A stretch of 64,000 nucleotides of DNA, from NCBI GenBank assembly GCA_027605045.1, contig JAQFWX010000164.1:1-64000 (forward strand), in the 5' to 3' direction. The notes below the pieces were generated by a model that did not search any database, was not told the DNA's origin, and saw only the letters and a list, made by a program, of their open reading frames with translations. Positions 33,808 through 46,100 of the stretch are shown here, piece after piece. Position 1 is the first letter of the stretch; every line of letters starts with the position of its first letter. The stretch is from Phallus indusiatus (lineage: Eukaryota > Basidiomycota > Agaricomycetes > Phallales > Phallaceae). The position numbers were made by a program, and so were the translations under genes.

Positions 33808-34165
33808 ATGTTTTTACAGCTCGGGCTTCCCTGGAGGCTTGCTTGTTGTGGAAGTAACTGTCATGCACCTGCTGCCCCCCTGACAGTAAACGCGAAGAGC
33901 TTTCGCGGGAGTCAAAATTGGATGACGGGACGTGTTCAGATGAAAAGGCTTTTGGATGAGATAGAGTGCTTCCAATTTGTTGGAAGGTAGTTGGGACTGT
34001 GTGGTTCTGAATGGCTCGGGTGCCAGACATAATGCTCCTTAATTAGACAAGCAAGTTATATGACGCTTGGTTAATCAAGGAGGAATACGATGCGTCTTAT
34101 AAGTAAATGACTCGTAACCGGAGAACTTGGGGGGTAGTGAAATTACTGGTAAACGAATAGAAGCA
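33808..34165 (+). repeat. Left arm of ~360 bp inverted repeat
   Basis: The reverse complement of this arm matches 34441-34804 along its whole length with scattered substitutions and a few indels; I estimate roughly 85-90 percent identity by eye. The inner ends are ggtaaacgaatagaagca here and its complement at 34441. A frame of ~116 codons on the minus strand runs through the arm (MSGTRAIQNHTVPTTFQQIG). Confidence 0.85.
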
Positions 34166-34440
34166 TTGAAGGTTTGTATATGCGAGGACAGAGGTGAAGA
34201 TGAACTTCGCACTGGTTTGGCACGCGAGGGCACGAGCACATTGCATTAGCATATGTGACGGTCACGTGTCTGTCCAACGCGCCTCGATTTTGGACAAGAT
34301 GGTCGTCCTGGTCCACAACGTCGCGTCCAAGTTGCAAGTTTTATCAGCTTTTCGACGATGGACAAGCACTCTAACTATTCTTCCCTCTACTCCCACGTCG
34401 TTGCGTGCAAAGCATCCACAACCCGCCTCTCAGCGACATC
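34166..34440. other. Spacer of the inverted repeat
   Basis: This 275 bp spacer is unrelated to the arms and would form the loop of a long hairpin. It contains a gcatatgtgacggtcacgtgtc segment with a palindromic gtgac/gtcac core. No gene is seen. Confidence 0.6.
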
Positions 34441-34804
34441 TGCTTCTATTCGTTTACCCGTAATTTCACTATCCCCAAGTTCCCCAGTTACGAGTCATTT
34501 ACTCATTCCTCGTAAGACGCGTCATATTTCCCCTTGATTAACCAGCCGTCTTATAACTTGTTTGTCTGACTAAGGAGCGTTATGTCTGGAACCCGGGCCA
34601 TTCAGAACCACACAATCCCAACCACCTTCCAACAAATTGGGAGCACTATATCTAATCCAAAGGCCTTTTCATCTGAATACGTCTCGTCATCCAATTTTGG
34701 TTCCCGCGAAAGCTCTTCGCGTTTACTGTCAGGGGGACGGCAGATACATGTCAGTTACTTCCCCAACAACCAAGCCTCCACGGAAACCCGAGTTGTAAAA
34801 ACAT
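34441..34804 (-). repeat. Right arm of ~360 bp inverted repeat
   Basis: Mirror copy of 33808-34165. The plus strand here carries the matching frame MSGTRAIQNHTIPTTFQQIG, which keeps 78 codons before a stop, so the frame is shared but not the same length. No transposase is encoded in either arm. Confidence 0.85.
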
Positions 34805-35064
34805 TTATTTCGTGATGAATCAGAGCTGAATGTATTAACAACTTTTTTCCTATCAGAAGGAAAATCGATCGCGGTTGCCTTTGAAGTTTGGTTCTTCAAG
34901 CCTGCAACAACACGGGCGTTAATGTTGCTCCGTTCCAGGATGCGAACTCAATCGCACCGAGATAGATCGACATCTTCGACATTTAATAGCGCACGCCGTC
35001 ATGGTATACGACCGAAAACGAGCACCTCAGGTTTTTCGCGTAAAAGGACGCGTTCCGTGACTTG

Positions 35065-35331
35065 TCAAACGAAGTGTATCGACAAAGCCGTCAAAAGATC
35101 GCGGAATCTCCAGGGCCCCTGCACGGAAATGATGATATTCGTGAAGAAGATGGAACGATAGTTTATTCCAGCAATCGAAGGGTCTCTCGAACCCCCATAT
35201 TCCTCCAAAGGTACATGACGCGTAATTAAAATCCTTATATATACCTCAGGCTGTATAACGCGTTCAAAACCAGAGTTATCATGCTCGTAATACAATTCCG
35301 ATTCCCACTCAATACCGCTTGATAGAGACAT
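35065..35331 (-). CDS. Hypothetical short gene beside the inverted repeat
   Basis: From ATG 35331 the minus strand reads MSLSSGIEWESELYYEHDNS and continues to FERVIQPE, followed by a GTATAT donor. A possible acceptor near 35205 (ttggag) leads to EYGGSRDPSIAG and an open frame to the stop at 35065. No motif is recognised. It may be the surviving 5' part of a gene that was broken when the foldback element moved in, or a small orphan gene. Confidence 0.3.
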   Translation of the reverse strand: MSLSSGIEWESELYYEHDNSGFERVIQPEVYIRILITRHVPLEEYGGSRDPSIAGINYRSIFFTNIIISVQGPWRFRDLLTALSIHFV

Positions 35332-35634
35332 TGTACAGTGACGCAACAGATGTTATTGGCTCGATAATTAACGCGTCTCGTCTATATTGTTTTTAATTAT
35401 TTTATGTCTGCAATCAGTTAGACCGCCGCGGAGTGTCAAACCATAACGAACTACGCGGGAAGAAATTTCACAGATAGAAAGCTTGATTGGAATTACAGTA
35501 TTCGCGAGGTTTTCCAGTAGTATACAACTGCAACTGCGACGACCGTGACGAAGAGCAAATGTGTTGTATTTAAGAAATCAAATACTAAATCAGTCTCAGT
35601 CGAGTTGACAGACCATTGTTTCACATCTCAATCA

Positions 35635-36386
35635 TCAGCCCCAGTCGGTGCGATTCCACTCGTGTAACGTTTTCAATACAGCACAATTATGCTTATGCTT
35701 TGTCCAATCAGCTTTCTGACATTCCTGGGACGTGGTTAAAAAAAATGCAGTCATCCAACATATTTATACGCATACCTTTGAACAGTAACGCGTCTTGCAT
35801 TTCGAGCACCCGTGTTTTGAACGAGTATTGCACTTTGTACACATTGACAAACGCCCAGCGGACGAGCGGTCCAGTAGTTCAGTGTTAAGTTGTCGCAATT
35901 CCTTCATTGAGCACGGCAGAACCTAAAACCAAGTCAGAAAAAAAACAGCTAAAAAATTATTTGCGATTATGATACCAGAGCGTCTGATGAGTTTTCAATT
36001 CTATATCCAACCTGACCATCTAAGAATTGGCGCGGCTGTCCGTTCCTGATGCACAAAAGAGCGCCGGGATAGCAGCCCTTCGCATCTTCAGCAGGATTAT
36101 CCGTATAGAATGCTACCATCCAATAATTTCCAGGTATCTTGTCTTCCACTTTGTAAACTGGGCGCATTAATGATCTGTCCTCGACAATCTAGAAGCATAG
36201 TGCTTAGTCAAGGTTCTTTGTTCTGTTCCGCTCAAGATAGCGTGATAATTGATTGTCGCATACCTCCGTGATAACGTACCAACTTTCACCTTCCTTGGGA
36301 GGAAGAACTGGTACATGACCAATATCTGGGAAAACAATGACGTCGTCGAGGTCCAGAGTATACCGGTTTTTTCGAGAGCTAGTCAT
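35635..36386 (-). CDS. MYND-type zinc finger protein
   Basis: Four minus-strand exons (36386-36264, 36188-35976, 35922-35776, 35724-35635) encode 190 residues in consistent phase 0. The N-terminal ~145 residues (MTSSRKNRYTLDLDDVIVFP; GHVPVLPPKEGESWYVITE; VYKVEDKIPGNYWMVAFYTD) are a compact domain I do not recognise. The C-terminus is a MYND finger: CTKCNTRSKHGCSKCKTRYC, then SKECQKADWTKHKHNC, with the C-C-C-C-C-C-H-C order of the family. MYND fingers bind proline-rich partners. The last intron interrupts the finger between SK and EC. Many single-MYND proteins of unknown function occur in mushrooms. Confidence 0.85.
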
Positions 36387-37772
36387 TGGCAATTGCTGTT
36401 TGCTTTGTTCTTGTCTCAGACTTCTTTTTCACTTTCGACTACGACAAATGCAAGGCTTGCAATCGATTGAGCTATTTTTTAGTTGATAAAGTATCCAGGA
36501 TAAGCAATGGAATGCTTAGGGCCCTAGGGGTGCTAGTGACTGGAAAAGGAGCTTGAGGGTCAAAACAGACACTGCACGCTTCGGCGGGTGTTTTAGTTTG
36601 CCGATTTGCCGAACTCAAAGACAAAGAACTCACATAATCTGCCTTGCTAAGTAAAATTAGCGCCGATTCGCTCACCGTGAGCAAACTTGAAACCGCGCAG
36701 ACCGCACTGACTGGTAAGACTTGAGAACAGTCAGAACTCTAAAACTCACACAATACCACAATTTATAGTCAAGATTCAAAGTATTAAACGGTGAAATCTA
36801 ACCGCCGGAAATTATGATGTTCGCCATCATAGGCGACGCAGTATTAATTTCCGACTCTTCCTTCAAGTTGCTCACTGACTCTGATACGAACCAGTAAATC
36901 ATTTCAAGGATAAAAGCACCTATTGGAGGTTTTCATTATTTTGCAGAACCCGAGAACTAATGAGGCCCTACTTGCTTTTCTCGGCGGAGGTATAGCATGA
37001 TTATCAATTGTATAATGACTCATGCAAGTGGATGCAACTACAGGGGATGAAACGGCGAAAAGTAAAGAGCAAAACGACACTGTTAGCTTTGCTGTTCATT
37101 TCACTACCGGCCACCATTGGTCAGCTCGGTGAATTTTTGAAAATGAAAACGGACACCGAAACGGTCTATTTTGACATTTAATATACCCTCGATATTAAAT
37201 GTTCATTTTATTACCAAAACTGTAGTCGCTCTACATCAACTCCGAAAGGTGATATCTCATCGTGAAAGCACTGCTTACCTTGCTCATCTGGCTTCGCAGT
37301 CGCTAAAAAAATCGGATCTCGTTCGGAACCTTTGGTTTATTTCGGGCCATGCGGACTTGTCGAGTTCGAGTCCAACGAATCCAACAACGTCCGGCTGAGC
37401 TCGATGCTAGCGTTATCGACATATGTGGATTCTGACGTCGCGTATTCGTCAATATCCACTGTAGGAATTGAAGCCGAGCCATGGAACGCTATGGAGTTAC
37501 TTGGAGTTGACAGGATGACATTGACAGAAGCTGACAGAAACCCGCATGCGTCGAGTGCGGGTCTTACGCAATTTTTCTGATGTAAGATTGTTGACTGTTT
37601 CCGATAGATTTTCTCATTGAGTCACGGATAGACGATTTTCACTGCTTTGATTGGTCAACGGTCGTTCGGCATTTAACTGTGTGATACTGATCGGGTTTCG
37701 GCCCTTATTCCTCGGAGAGTGCCGCGAGGGCCGGATAATTAATCGTGTGCTACTGAGAAGACTGGGAGCGGA
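36387..37772. other. Intergenic region between MYND and MFS genes
   Basis: About 1.4 kb. Small open frames (minus 36472-36684, plus 37171-37580) show no family features or consistent splice sites, and I do not call them genes. Two plus frames near 37300 overlap with unrelated readings, typical of non-coding DNA. Confidence 0.4.
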
Positions 37773-37780
37773 TATATAAA
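37773..37780 (+). promoter_or_regulatory. TATA box of the MFS transporter gene
   Basis: The sequence tatataaa lies 45 bp upstream of the ATG at 37825, close to the usual distance for a strong fungal promoter with a short leader. Confidence 0.6.
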
Positions 37781-37824
37781 GTCGCCCGTCTACCTTGTGT
37801 CAATGTGACCCTTTTGCAACGAAC

Positions 37825-40330
37825 ATGGGATACAACGAAGAAAAACATTCTCAGACCCATGAAACGACCTCACAGGAGACAGCGATCGCTGCTCCTAGCC
37901 CTACTCCGAAGGAGCTAGAGGAAAGTTTAGATAGGAGCAAAGAGCACGATGGTGATCAGTCGAAGCACCAGGAAATCATCGTGAATTGGGAAGGGCCGGA
38001 TGACCCCATGAACCCTCAGAAGTGAGCACACATTTTCTATGTGCTTTTCGCCATTCAACTTATGACTCTCCTAGTTGGCCTAAACGAAAGAAATGGGCTG
38101 CTGTCCTTGTCGTTTCGTCTTACACATTTTTATCTCCTATCGCATCTTCTATGGTAGCTCCTGCTGCTGAAGCTCTTGCACGTGACTTTCACATATCAAA
38201 TAGCGTGATATTATCCATGGTTGTCTCTATCTTTGTTCTAGCCTACGGTAGGTATCTCTGGTAGACTACAATTTGGCGAGTTCCTTAATCATAATTTTAG
38301 CATTTGGTCCTCTTTTATTGGGACCGTTAAGCGAAATATTTGGCCGGGTGCGAGTAATACAAGGCGCAAATTTGTTCTTCTTAGTTTTCAATACCGCTTG
38401 TGGTTTTTCTAAAAACACCCATCAATTTCTGGCATTTCGTTTTTTAGCTGGATTTGGTGGAAGTGCACCCCTAGCTGTAAGTTCGTGGAATATCTTTTAA
38501 CACGTTTGATCTGAACTTCGATGTTCACAGATTGGTGGTGGTGTATTAGGAGACTGTTTCTCACCTAAAGAACGGGGACGTGCCGTGGCAATCTATAGTT
38601 TGGCTCCTGTTTTAGGACCGGCAATCGGTATGATGATGATTTCAAGTCCTGATAAATTTACATATAATTTACACTGACGTAGGTCCCGTTGCCGGGGGAT
38701 TTATCGCCGAAAAGACGACATGGAGATGGGTTTTTTGGTCTTCCAGTTTGGTGTGCTGTGTCGTCCAAATAGTTGGCTTATTTGCCTTACGTGAAAGTGC
38801 GCACGTCTGCTGAATATATTAATTTTGTGCACTAATGAGTATGCTTCGTTTAGCTTTTCATCCGCTTCTGCTTGAAGGCAAAGCTCAACAGATCCGGAAA
38901 GATATGGGTATGGATCCCAAGGATAACTCAGTGGTTCATACAGTCTTCGATAATCCCGATCGGCAGTACGATTCTTTGCCTCTCTTGGTTTTTTATAAGC
39001 TCATTCATTATATTATTACAGTTGGCAACAAATATTCAGTCGAGCACTCATTCGACCATTCAGACTATTTTTCTATGAACCTATCATTCAGCTACTTGGC
39101 TTATATATGGCATTTATGTGAGTCTCTTGGTTCAGGTACCTCACTGCAATTTCTAATTGCATTTCTTATCCCAGATATGGCAAGTCATGATTAGTTACAC
39201 GTGGCACGCACAATGACACTAAACCATTCGTTCAATCCATACAGGCCTCGTTTATTGTGCGTATTCTGACACATATTTGCTCTTTTCTTATCTAATATTA
39301 TCTGTGTAGTGGTATTGGTTATCATTCCCAATGTATTCCAAATCACATATGGGGAAAGCGTCGGAATCGCCGGTTTACATTATATCGCCCTTGGCATCGG
39401 GCTAACCTTGGGTTCTCAGGTGAGTCTAGATTCCAATTCAATGTCAGTAGAAGTCTAACGTTTATTCTGTAGGCCAACGCAAGAATTTTGGATTATGCTT
39501 ACAGGAAACTTAGCGCAAAAAACGATGGTGTTGGGAAACCCGAGTATCGCCTTCGTAAGTTTTATGTTCAGGTTGTTGTGCGTTTTACACAGGAATACTG
39601 ACCACGGCACAGCTTCTCTATTTGTTGGAGTCATCATATTGCCTATCGGTTTACTTCTTATGGGTAAGATTTGTCCTCTCCTCAGTTTTTGAGTAAATGT
39701 TAAATAGTATGTCGCAGGTTGGAGCGCGCAGAAGCACCTCTCATGGGTCGCCACGGATTTCGTAAGTATCAATAGCCGAAGTTATCCCGATAGTCCATTC
39801 ATAATCGATTTTTTTAGGGTCTTTTACTAATAGGGTAGGTTATATGAAAACAATCTTCTAAACTTCTGCTGAGAAGTTGGACAGCCTAGGCATGATGCCA
39901 ATTTTTCAGGGTGTACAGAACTACGTTATTGACGCTTTCACCCTATATGCTGCCTCAGGTAATCAGTCATTATTTATTTGTTCGCGATTGATTCTCATGC
40001 GATCAATTAGCATTGGCGTCCGTTGCATTCATACGAGCGCTCGCTGGTTTCGGATTCCCTCTCTTTGCCCCAGCCATGTGAGTACTCAAAAAAGTAATCA
40101 AGTTCATCACTGTTCTGATGTGCTTTACTTTAGGTATAATGCCTTAGGCTATGGAAAGGGTAATACTATTTTGGCGGCATGCGCCATAGCAATTGGCTGG
40201 CCAGCGTAAGTCTCGAGTTTACCTGCTCTCTTTGTGAATAGGCTCATTGACAAATATGCATCCTGATAGTTCCATTTGCTTCTTGTTATACGGTGAAAAA
40301 ATTCGCCAACGAAGCCGTCACGCCACTTGA
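37825..40330 (+). CDS. MFS drug/H+ antiporter of DHA1 type
   Basis: A plus-strand gene with more than ten exons begins at ATG 37825 with a ~65-residue hydrophilic tail ending in VNWEGPDDPMNPQNWPKRKK, the hallmark of fungal DHA1 multidrug transporters. Then come SSYTFLSPIASSMVAPAAEA (helix 1), FGPLLLGPLSEIFGRVRVIQ (motif A), LAFRFLAGFGGSAPLA, and LGDCFSPKERGRAVAIYSL with LGPAIGPVAGGFIAE (motif C). WRWVFWSSS and a cytosolic loop LLEGKAQQIRKDMG follow. The last exon gives SICFLLYGEKIRQRSRHAT with TGA at 40328-40330. It should sit in the plasma membrane and export toxic compounds or metabolites against protons. Exons between 38800 and 40200 are short and only partly resolved. No biosynthetic genes lie next to it. 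Confidence 0.9.
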
Positions 40331-43012
40331 GCTTATGCCAACCAACGCGATTATCGTCTTGACATTGTTACGAATTTTATTCCCGAGCACATGATTTTTA
40401 CTGGTCACGAGCATCTCTGCAAACACAGCATTTCCAAAACACGTTACGTTGACGACGACTTGAGCAACTTTTTCATTTGTTTATTGCCATCACCTCGCAA
40501 TTAGCATTGTCATAACAATCAGCATTGGATAGATAATAGCACGAATAGCATACCACCTGATTAATTATATCTACTTTATAATATAAATGATTATTTGCGA
40601 ATGCAAAGACGTTAAGGAAAAATAAACATGGTCAATGGTCACGATGTCACTGTGGAAAAAACCGCCGCCAAAAATTTACTGGAACTAACGGGAAAACCAG
40701 ACATCCAGTAGATTCGGCATGGTTCAACCATTCTCAGAAGTACCGGTTTTGACTGGTGAAAACATTATTGGGTTTAGCCTCATAAAATATAATGGGAAGT
40801 TCCAATGATTTAAGTCAGGGATGTTTCCGATACTTATTTGAATGGAGATTTGTGTAAGTTTTTACCGGACTTCTCCAACAAATTAGTTCTGAACCCAGCC
40901 CACTGCCATAATAGTGGCAAATCCATTTTTATTCAATAGGTTGATTCCACATTGGTTTTCAAGTTGAGCTTGAATAAACCACCATGCTTTGAAGTTCCAA
41001 TAAACAGTGGCATTGTACTGTAAGTAGTTCCGTTTAAAACCCGATTTTTTTTACTGAATAATTATATAATCTCAAAGAAAGACATATAAACCCACACTTC
41101 TTCGTAAAAATCCATAAGTCCTTTCTCCCCCCTCCTCCCATCAACTCCGTACTAGTAAACTCCGGGCTCCCTTTGATTGTGTCCTGTCTACTCTTTCGGT
41201 TATTGGTGCGTGGGGGCCTGTTTTTTCTTTTAGATCATCCTACTGACACCTTGAATGTGCATAAGAACCACAGGGCTCCAAGTTTCAGCAAAGCGGACTT
41301 AGCGTGGACTCAAGCTCCTTGCTAGAGGTGAGTGTATCATTCGCTTTATCTAACCGTCACACTGATGAAACCATAGGCAATGTAGTTAACCAATTTTTTA
41401 TTTAGTTTTTTATTCATGTATTTAATTTAATTTAATAAAATAAAACTTTATCATAAAAAGCTGATAAGTGAGCTAAAAGACAACTAATAAGGTACTTATG
41501 GTTACCACTAAACAAGTGTTCCAATTCAAATTGTGTTTTCCAACTGAAAAACACTGGAAAAGGAGCGAAGAACCACTGATATATTAGTGGGTCAGTCACT
41601 GAATTTATATTAGGGTTTCCGGGTGGGCCTTTTGGGAGTACCACTGGTAATTCATATGGGAATCCCAGATTAATTCCTGCGCGGTTTTTTCCACAGTGTG
41701 TAGTGCGGGCTTCCTCCAGGAATTGACTTTTGAAACAGGTGGCACAGTAACTCTTGTGAATGAATTATTGATAATTGGTTATTATGGCACATACACAGCT
41801 AATCTGACTCTGTAGTAGCTTTCTGTCTTTGGTGACTGAAAACGTCCGGATACGGAACTATCAAATGCGTCCCAAACTCGACGACCTGGCTGACATGGAC
41901 CTCTGGGTTTTAAAAAATGTTGCCATCATTTGCAGCTGTCACTGTCTACCGACATAATGGCTGGAATTCATTGGGGTCAAATCAATTTGAGTTGGGAGTA
42001 TAAGGCGAACTAAAGCGCTTGAGTCTTTCAACGCTGTCACCGGCGGTTATTCAGTTTGCCTTTCTTTCGCCTTCATCATCACGAGTTGCTCCTTAGTCTG
42101 TACGCTGTCAATAAACTTGGTTTCAAATGGAACACGGATCATCAGAAGGGTCTGATCTCCGTTCCTCCAACCATTCGCATACTTAGGACAAACTCAGTTA
42201 CCAGTTGCCAAAGTTTGTTCCTGGGACGCTTGGTACATAATTCGCTTCCGGTTGTAGATGCCAATGCCACGTATACTATGGGGCTTCTTTTTGAGCCTAT
42301 CTCGTTGAAGTGCTCCTCTACGCTTCAAGAGAGAAATACGCGTAGTGCATTCACTAACTGAATTGGTAAAGGACCTGTGCTACGCTTAGACAATGCGTTG
42401 ACATTTCCGACAGTGTTACATATTGTCAAATGACTTGTCTTCTAGTTTCTCATGAAACAAACACTTTTGGTCCCGTTATATCAAGAGTTTCACGGACAGC
42501 ACAAATTTTGGCAGGTTCTGAACATCAGATGCGGGATTTTCTTCATCAAGGTCTAGGTCGTTTTTGAATGGTCACTTGGCTCATCATACCTAGCTGCCAA
42601 CGCAATTATTGTACGGTACCTGCGCATTCTGAAGTGTGCTGCTCCATGATGTCCTTTCTCTTTAGCTTTCTCTCTGAAAAATTGTGAGGAAAGTCTTAAA
42701 GTGCAGACATTGGATGTATAGAAAAACCGTGATTGGAATGTGAACTTAGTACGGGGATCGGCCTAGTATTGAAGCTAGTTCAAAGTCTAGCCCATGTTAT
42801 GCGCCGGATATGGAAAAAAATCTGGAACTACGTTGCGATGTTCCGAGGCTGTCTGATATTTTGAAAGGCTGCCCCTGCCTTTACCGAATTCGTAGCAGCT
42901 TATTGTCGGTCTAAGCACATCGCCGACGCGCTGTCTATTCGTTAATTGGTATGTTGCCTTGATCCCTTTGTGGTTTTTTTTTTCGAGGTTAAGTGACATA
43001 TACTGTTGTTGG
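40331..43012. other. 2.7 kb region without recognisable gene
   Basis: Only scattered short frames are present (for example minus 41432-41644 and plus 42056-42361), with no motif or splice logic. An AT-only palindromic stretch lies near 41398-41450 (tttaatttaataaaataaaa). A pyrimidine-rich patch and tccgtactag near 41100-41170 could be a promoter without a surviving gene. The right end holds the promoter of the next gene. Confidence 0.4.
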
Positions 43013-43020
43013 TATAAAAG
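43013..43020 (+). promoter_or_regulatory. TATA box of the 1065-residue protein gene
   Basis: The sequence tataaaag is followed by a CT-rich leader (catcttccccatctcgaac) and, 97 bp later, the ATG at 43117. This is a strong-promoter layout. Confidence 0.65.
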
Positions 43021-43116
43021 CAGGTAGAAAGGCCCTCATAAGTCTCCATCTTCCCCATCTCGAACATTCCTTCCTCAGCAAGCTCAGCTTCACTCTCATA
43101 TCTATAATATCCACAA

Positions 43117-46100
43117 ATGTGTCTCGGTGAAAACTCTGCACACCACGCTGTTCACTACGTGAACGCACAACTAACAGCGCTTTGGCAAAACTCTGTCGAG
43201 TGCAGCAAACATGCCGGCAAGAATCTGAAGCATTTGGAGCGCGTCCGCTATGATTTTGCTCTTCGTGAATTCCATGTTGGGAGCAAACATGTTTCCAAGA
43301 CCACCGGCGAACCGGAATCGATGTTTAGTGCTGTTTTTGACAGACCTCACATCGATTTTGTTTGCAACCATGAAGCTGTTCTGTACTTGAAGATTAAAGA
43401 TGGTCATTTCAATCGCGACTTTGCGAAGATCGATGTTCCCACTTTTACACCCACCCGGTATGTTGGAGTGATAACTGTCTAATGCTTTCTTTAGATTTTT
43501 TAACACCTTTGTTTAGGGCTCATAACGTTCATATCAAGGACTTGGAATTGGCTTTCCGACTGGACTTTGCTATCGACACGATTAGAGGAACTACCAATCA
43601 CATCGGAAATGGACTCCATCTCATTAAATTATTAGTTTTGGACTTAGCGAGTATGTGGATTATGCACAAACATCCTCAACATCACATTAATTATTTAACT
43701 ATCTTTAGGTGCCAGTCTTGCTTCAAAAGTCGATATTGCCGATGCCAAAGAAGCCCTGTCCTTCTATCTCAAACAATACCTCGGATTCTTGCGCCAAGCA
43801 GGCCATCACGTTCTCTTCTCTTTACCCGACTTTGATGATGACGGTCATCAAGTTCAAGTCGAATTCTCGCTCCTTCCCCATTTTGTCCGTAATATGGAAC
43901 GCGACATTACCGAAATCTTTGGTGTCACTCTTGAGACTATCAACCATGGGCTGTCTTCTAAATGGCTCAAGGCTATTATGGAATCCGAAGAAGAGGAGCA
44001 CCACCACCATCACCACCACCACCACCATCATCATCATCATAAGAAGGAAGACATATGTCTGGCTGAGTACCGTAGTACTTGGACCACCATTGGCGACAGA
44101 AAAGATATCCAATTCTGGGTCAAGTTTGGTGCGCCTAAATTGAAGATACTTTGCAAGCGTGAAGCCATCCTTTCTTTCGTCATCGAGGAGTTAATTGTAT
44201 ATGACGGAAACGACTTCAATGTGTAAGTTACATGCTTCACACCTGCACTGGTATTGACAAATTATTCGTAGCCCTCCGAAACATACCTATAAGGACTGGG
44301 AGGTCGTTACAGTTGTTGATCTTATTAAGAAGGTTGAGGGTTCCGTCACCCTAATTGAGCTCGACTTGAAAAGTAAGTATGGTTGTTGACGTTTGTCGAC
44401 GGCGACTTATTCTATATATTCTCTATTAGCTCTTCGCGTGTGTGAGACGCTTTGCGCCTTTACCGGCTTGGATATAGCTATAACCTGGGCCGCTACCCTA
44501 CGAGCAACCATCTTCGAGTTTTTCCAGGTACATTACACCGCCGTACTTAAGAAAATCCATGCCCATATTCTTTATCGCCACGACGACCGTGCTCGCACTG
44601 GCTCACATCCTGACAAACCTACCACGCCCGGCGGACCTGTACCCCATCCCCCCAAGCCTAGAGAAATCACCCTCGGAGAAACTAGCATGGGCGAGTACGA
44701 CTTCATTCAAGTAATAACTGTTGAAGGTATTCTCCAACACTTCAAGACCTTATGGCAAACCTATCATAACAAGACTGAGAACTATGCTCGCTGTCTGACC
44801 AAGTGGTCTCACCAGGAAGACATCACTGCTTCATTTGGTGCCATTACTTTGAAGTTCTTGTCTCACAAAAAGGCCTTAGTTTGGATTCATTTGGAAGAGG
44901 GCTCGTTGCTTCCTTTGAAAGGGTACGTGACACCATCTCGTAATTGCTTTTCTGAAGACAGCAACACTAACATCTGAGTCTAGTGATAAACGGTGCAGCT
45001 TCTTCGATTGGTCTATCGCTTTTGAAGTTGATGTTACCGTCACTGAACACGAGAAGGTGGTCAAGAAGTCGAAATCTTGGTTTGATCGTTTCAAGGAATC
45101 AGTTGCTTGGAAGTCGCACGGTAACCAGGAATCTCGCACCCTTCATCACCTTGGGCTAGACTTTTCGTGTAAGTATTGACATGGACATGTTTGTTACCTC
45201 ACGCTCAAACTAATGTTAATGTCAACCAGCTGCTAAATTCGTATATGACAAGTCCAGATTCGATGGCCTCGCTCTTGGCAGTCGCTCAGCCATAGGCTAT
45301 GTTCGTGCAGTCGTGCACTACCTCACCAAACACTACTTCGATGAGCTGATTTCACATGGACACCACATCCTCTATAGTGCTCCAGTTTGGAAATCTGGTA
45401 CCAAACCGCCATCGTGGGGCTTAACGAGCTTGTCCTTTCAGATCTATTCCGAACACGATTACACGCGCGAGACGGCGGAAATCTCGAATGCCGTCCTCAT
45501 TCTCCTCGGAATGACGTCATTTCGCAAACATCCCACTCAAGACCTACCATACAGCGCTCAATGGGGTGTCGGTGCTATCGGTAGTTGCGCTGGGACTGTT
45601 TGTTTGTCTCGTAGGGTATTCTTTGAAGACCGTCTCCTCAAGTCTTTGGCAGATGTTAACGGAACAACAACCGTTGTTCCTAACTTCTGTCCTAACAGCG
45701 CTAGCACTACTGCCGCTATCTATACTGGCGATGAGGATAGTGAATGGGGATTGGCACTTGCCACCTGGGTTGAGCGTTCTTGCGCCCACAAAAGGACCGT
45801 CAAACCTGATTGGAAATTGAATACCGACAAGTCGGAAAGTGATTATAAATGGCAATTCAAGAACAAATGGAGTTTCGAGCACGACGACTTCAATGATGTT
45901 TCCCGAAACGGCACGTACAAGGTGTCTTGTGAGTGAGATTTGTTGTTTGGGTAACGACCAAGTTTGACATTTCCATTCAGGTATGACGAAGAACTTGCTA
46001 TCTTTCCCCGAATCTCACAACGGTACACTTGACATTGTCTTGCGTGGCGACGTCCAAGTCGAGTTAGAATTCCAAGGAAAAGAGAGTTGGTCGTAAGTAA

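Noticed and set aside
37371..37381. Isolated pol III B-box-like sequence (gttcgagtcc)
   Set aside because: No A box at a proper distance upstream and no cloverleaf can be drawn.
36472..37580. Possible small genes between MYND and MFS genes
   Set aside because: Competing frames on both strands, no conserved motif, and candidate introns too short (about 37 nt) or out of phase.
43822..44112. Minus-strand 96-codon frame with Met/Val run
   Set aside because: It is the complement of the polyhistidine tract of the 1065-residue protein.
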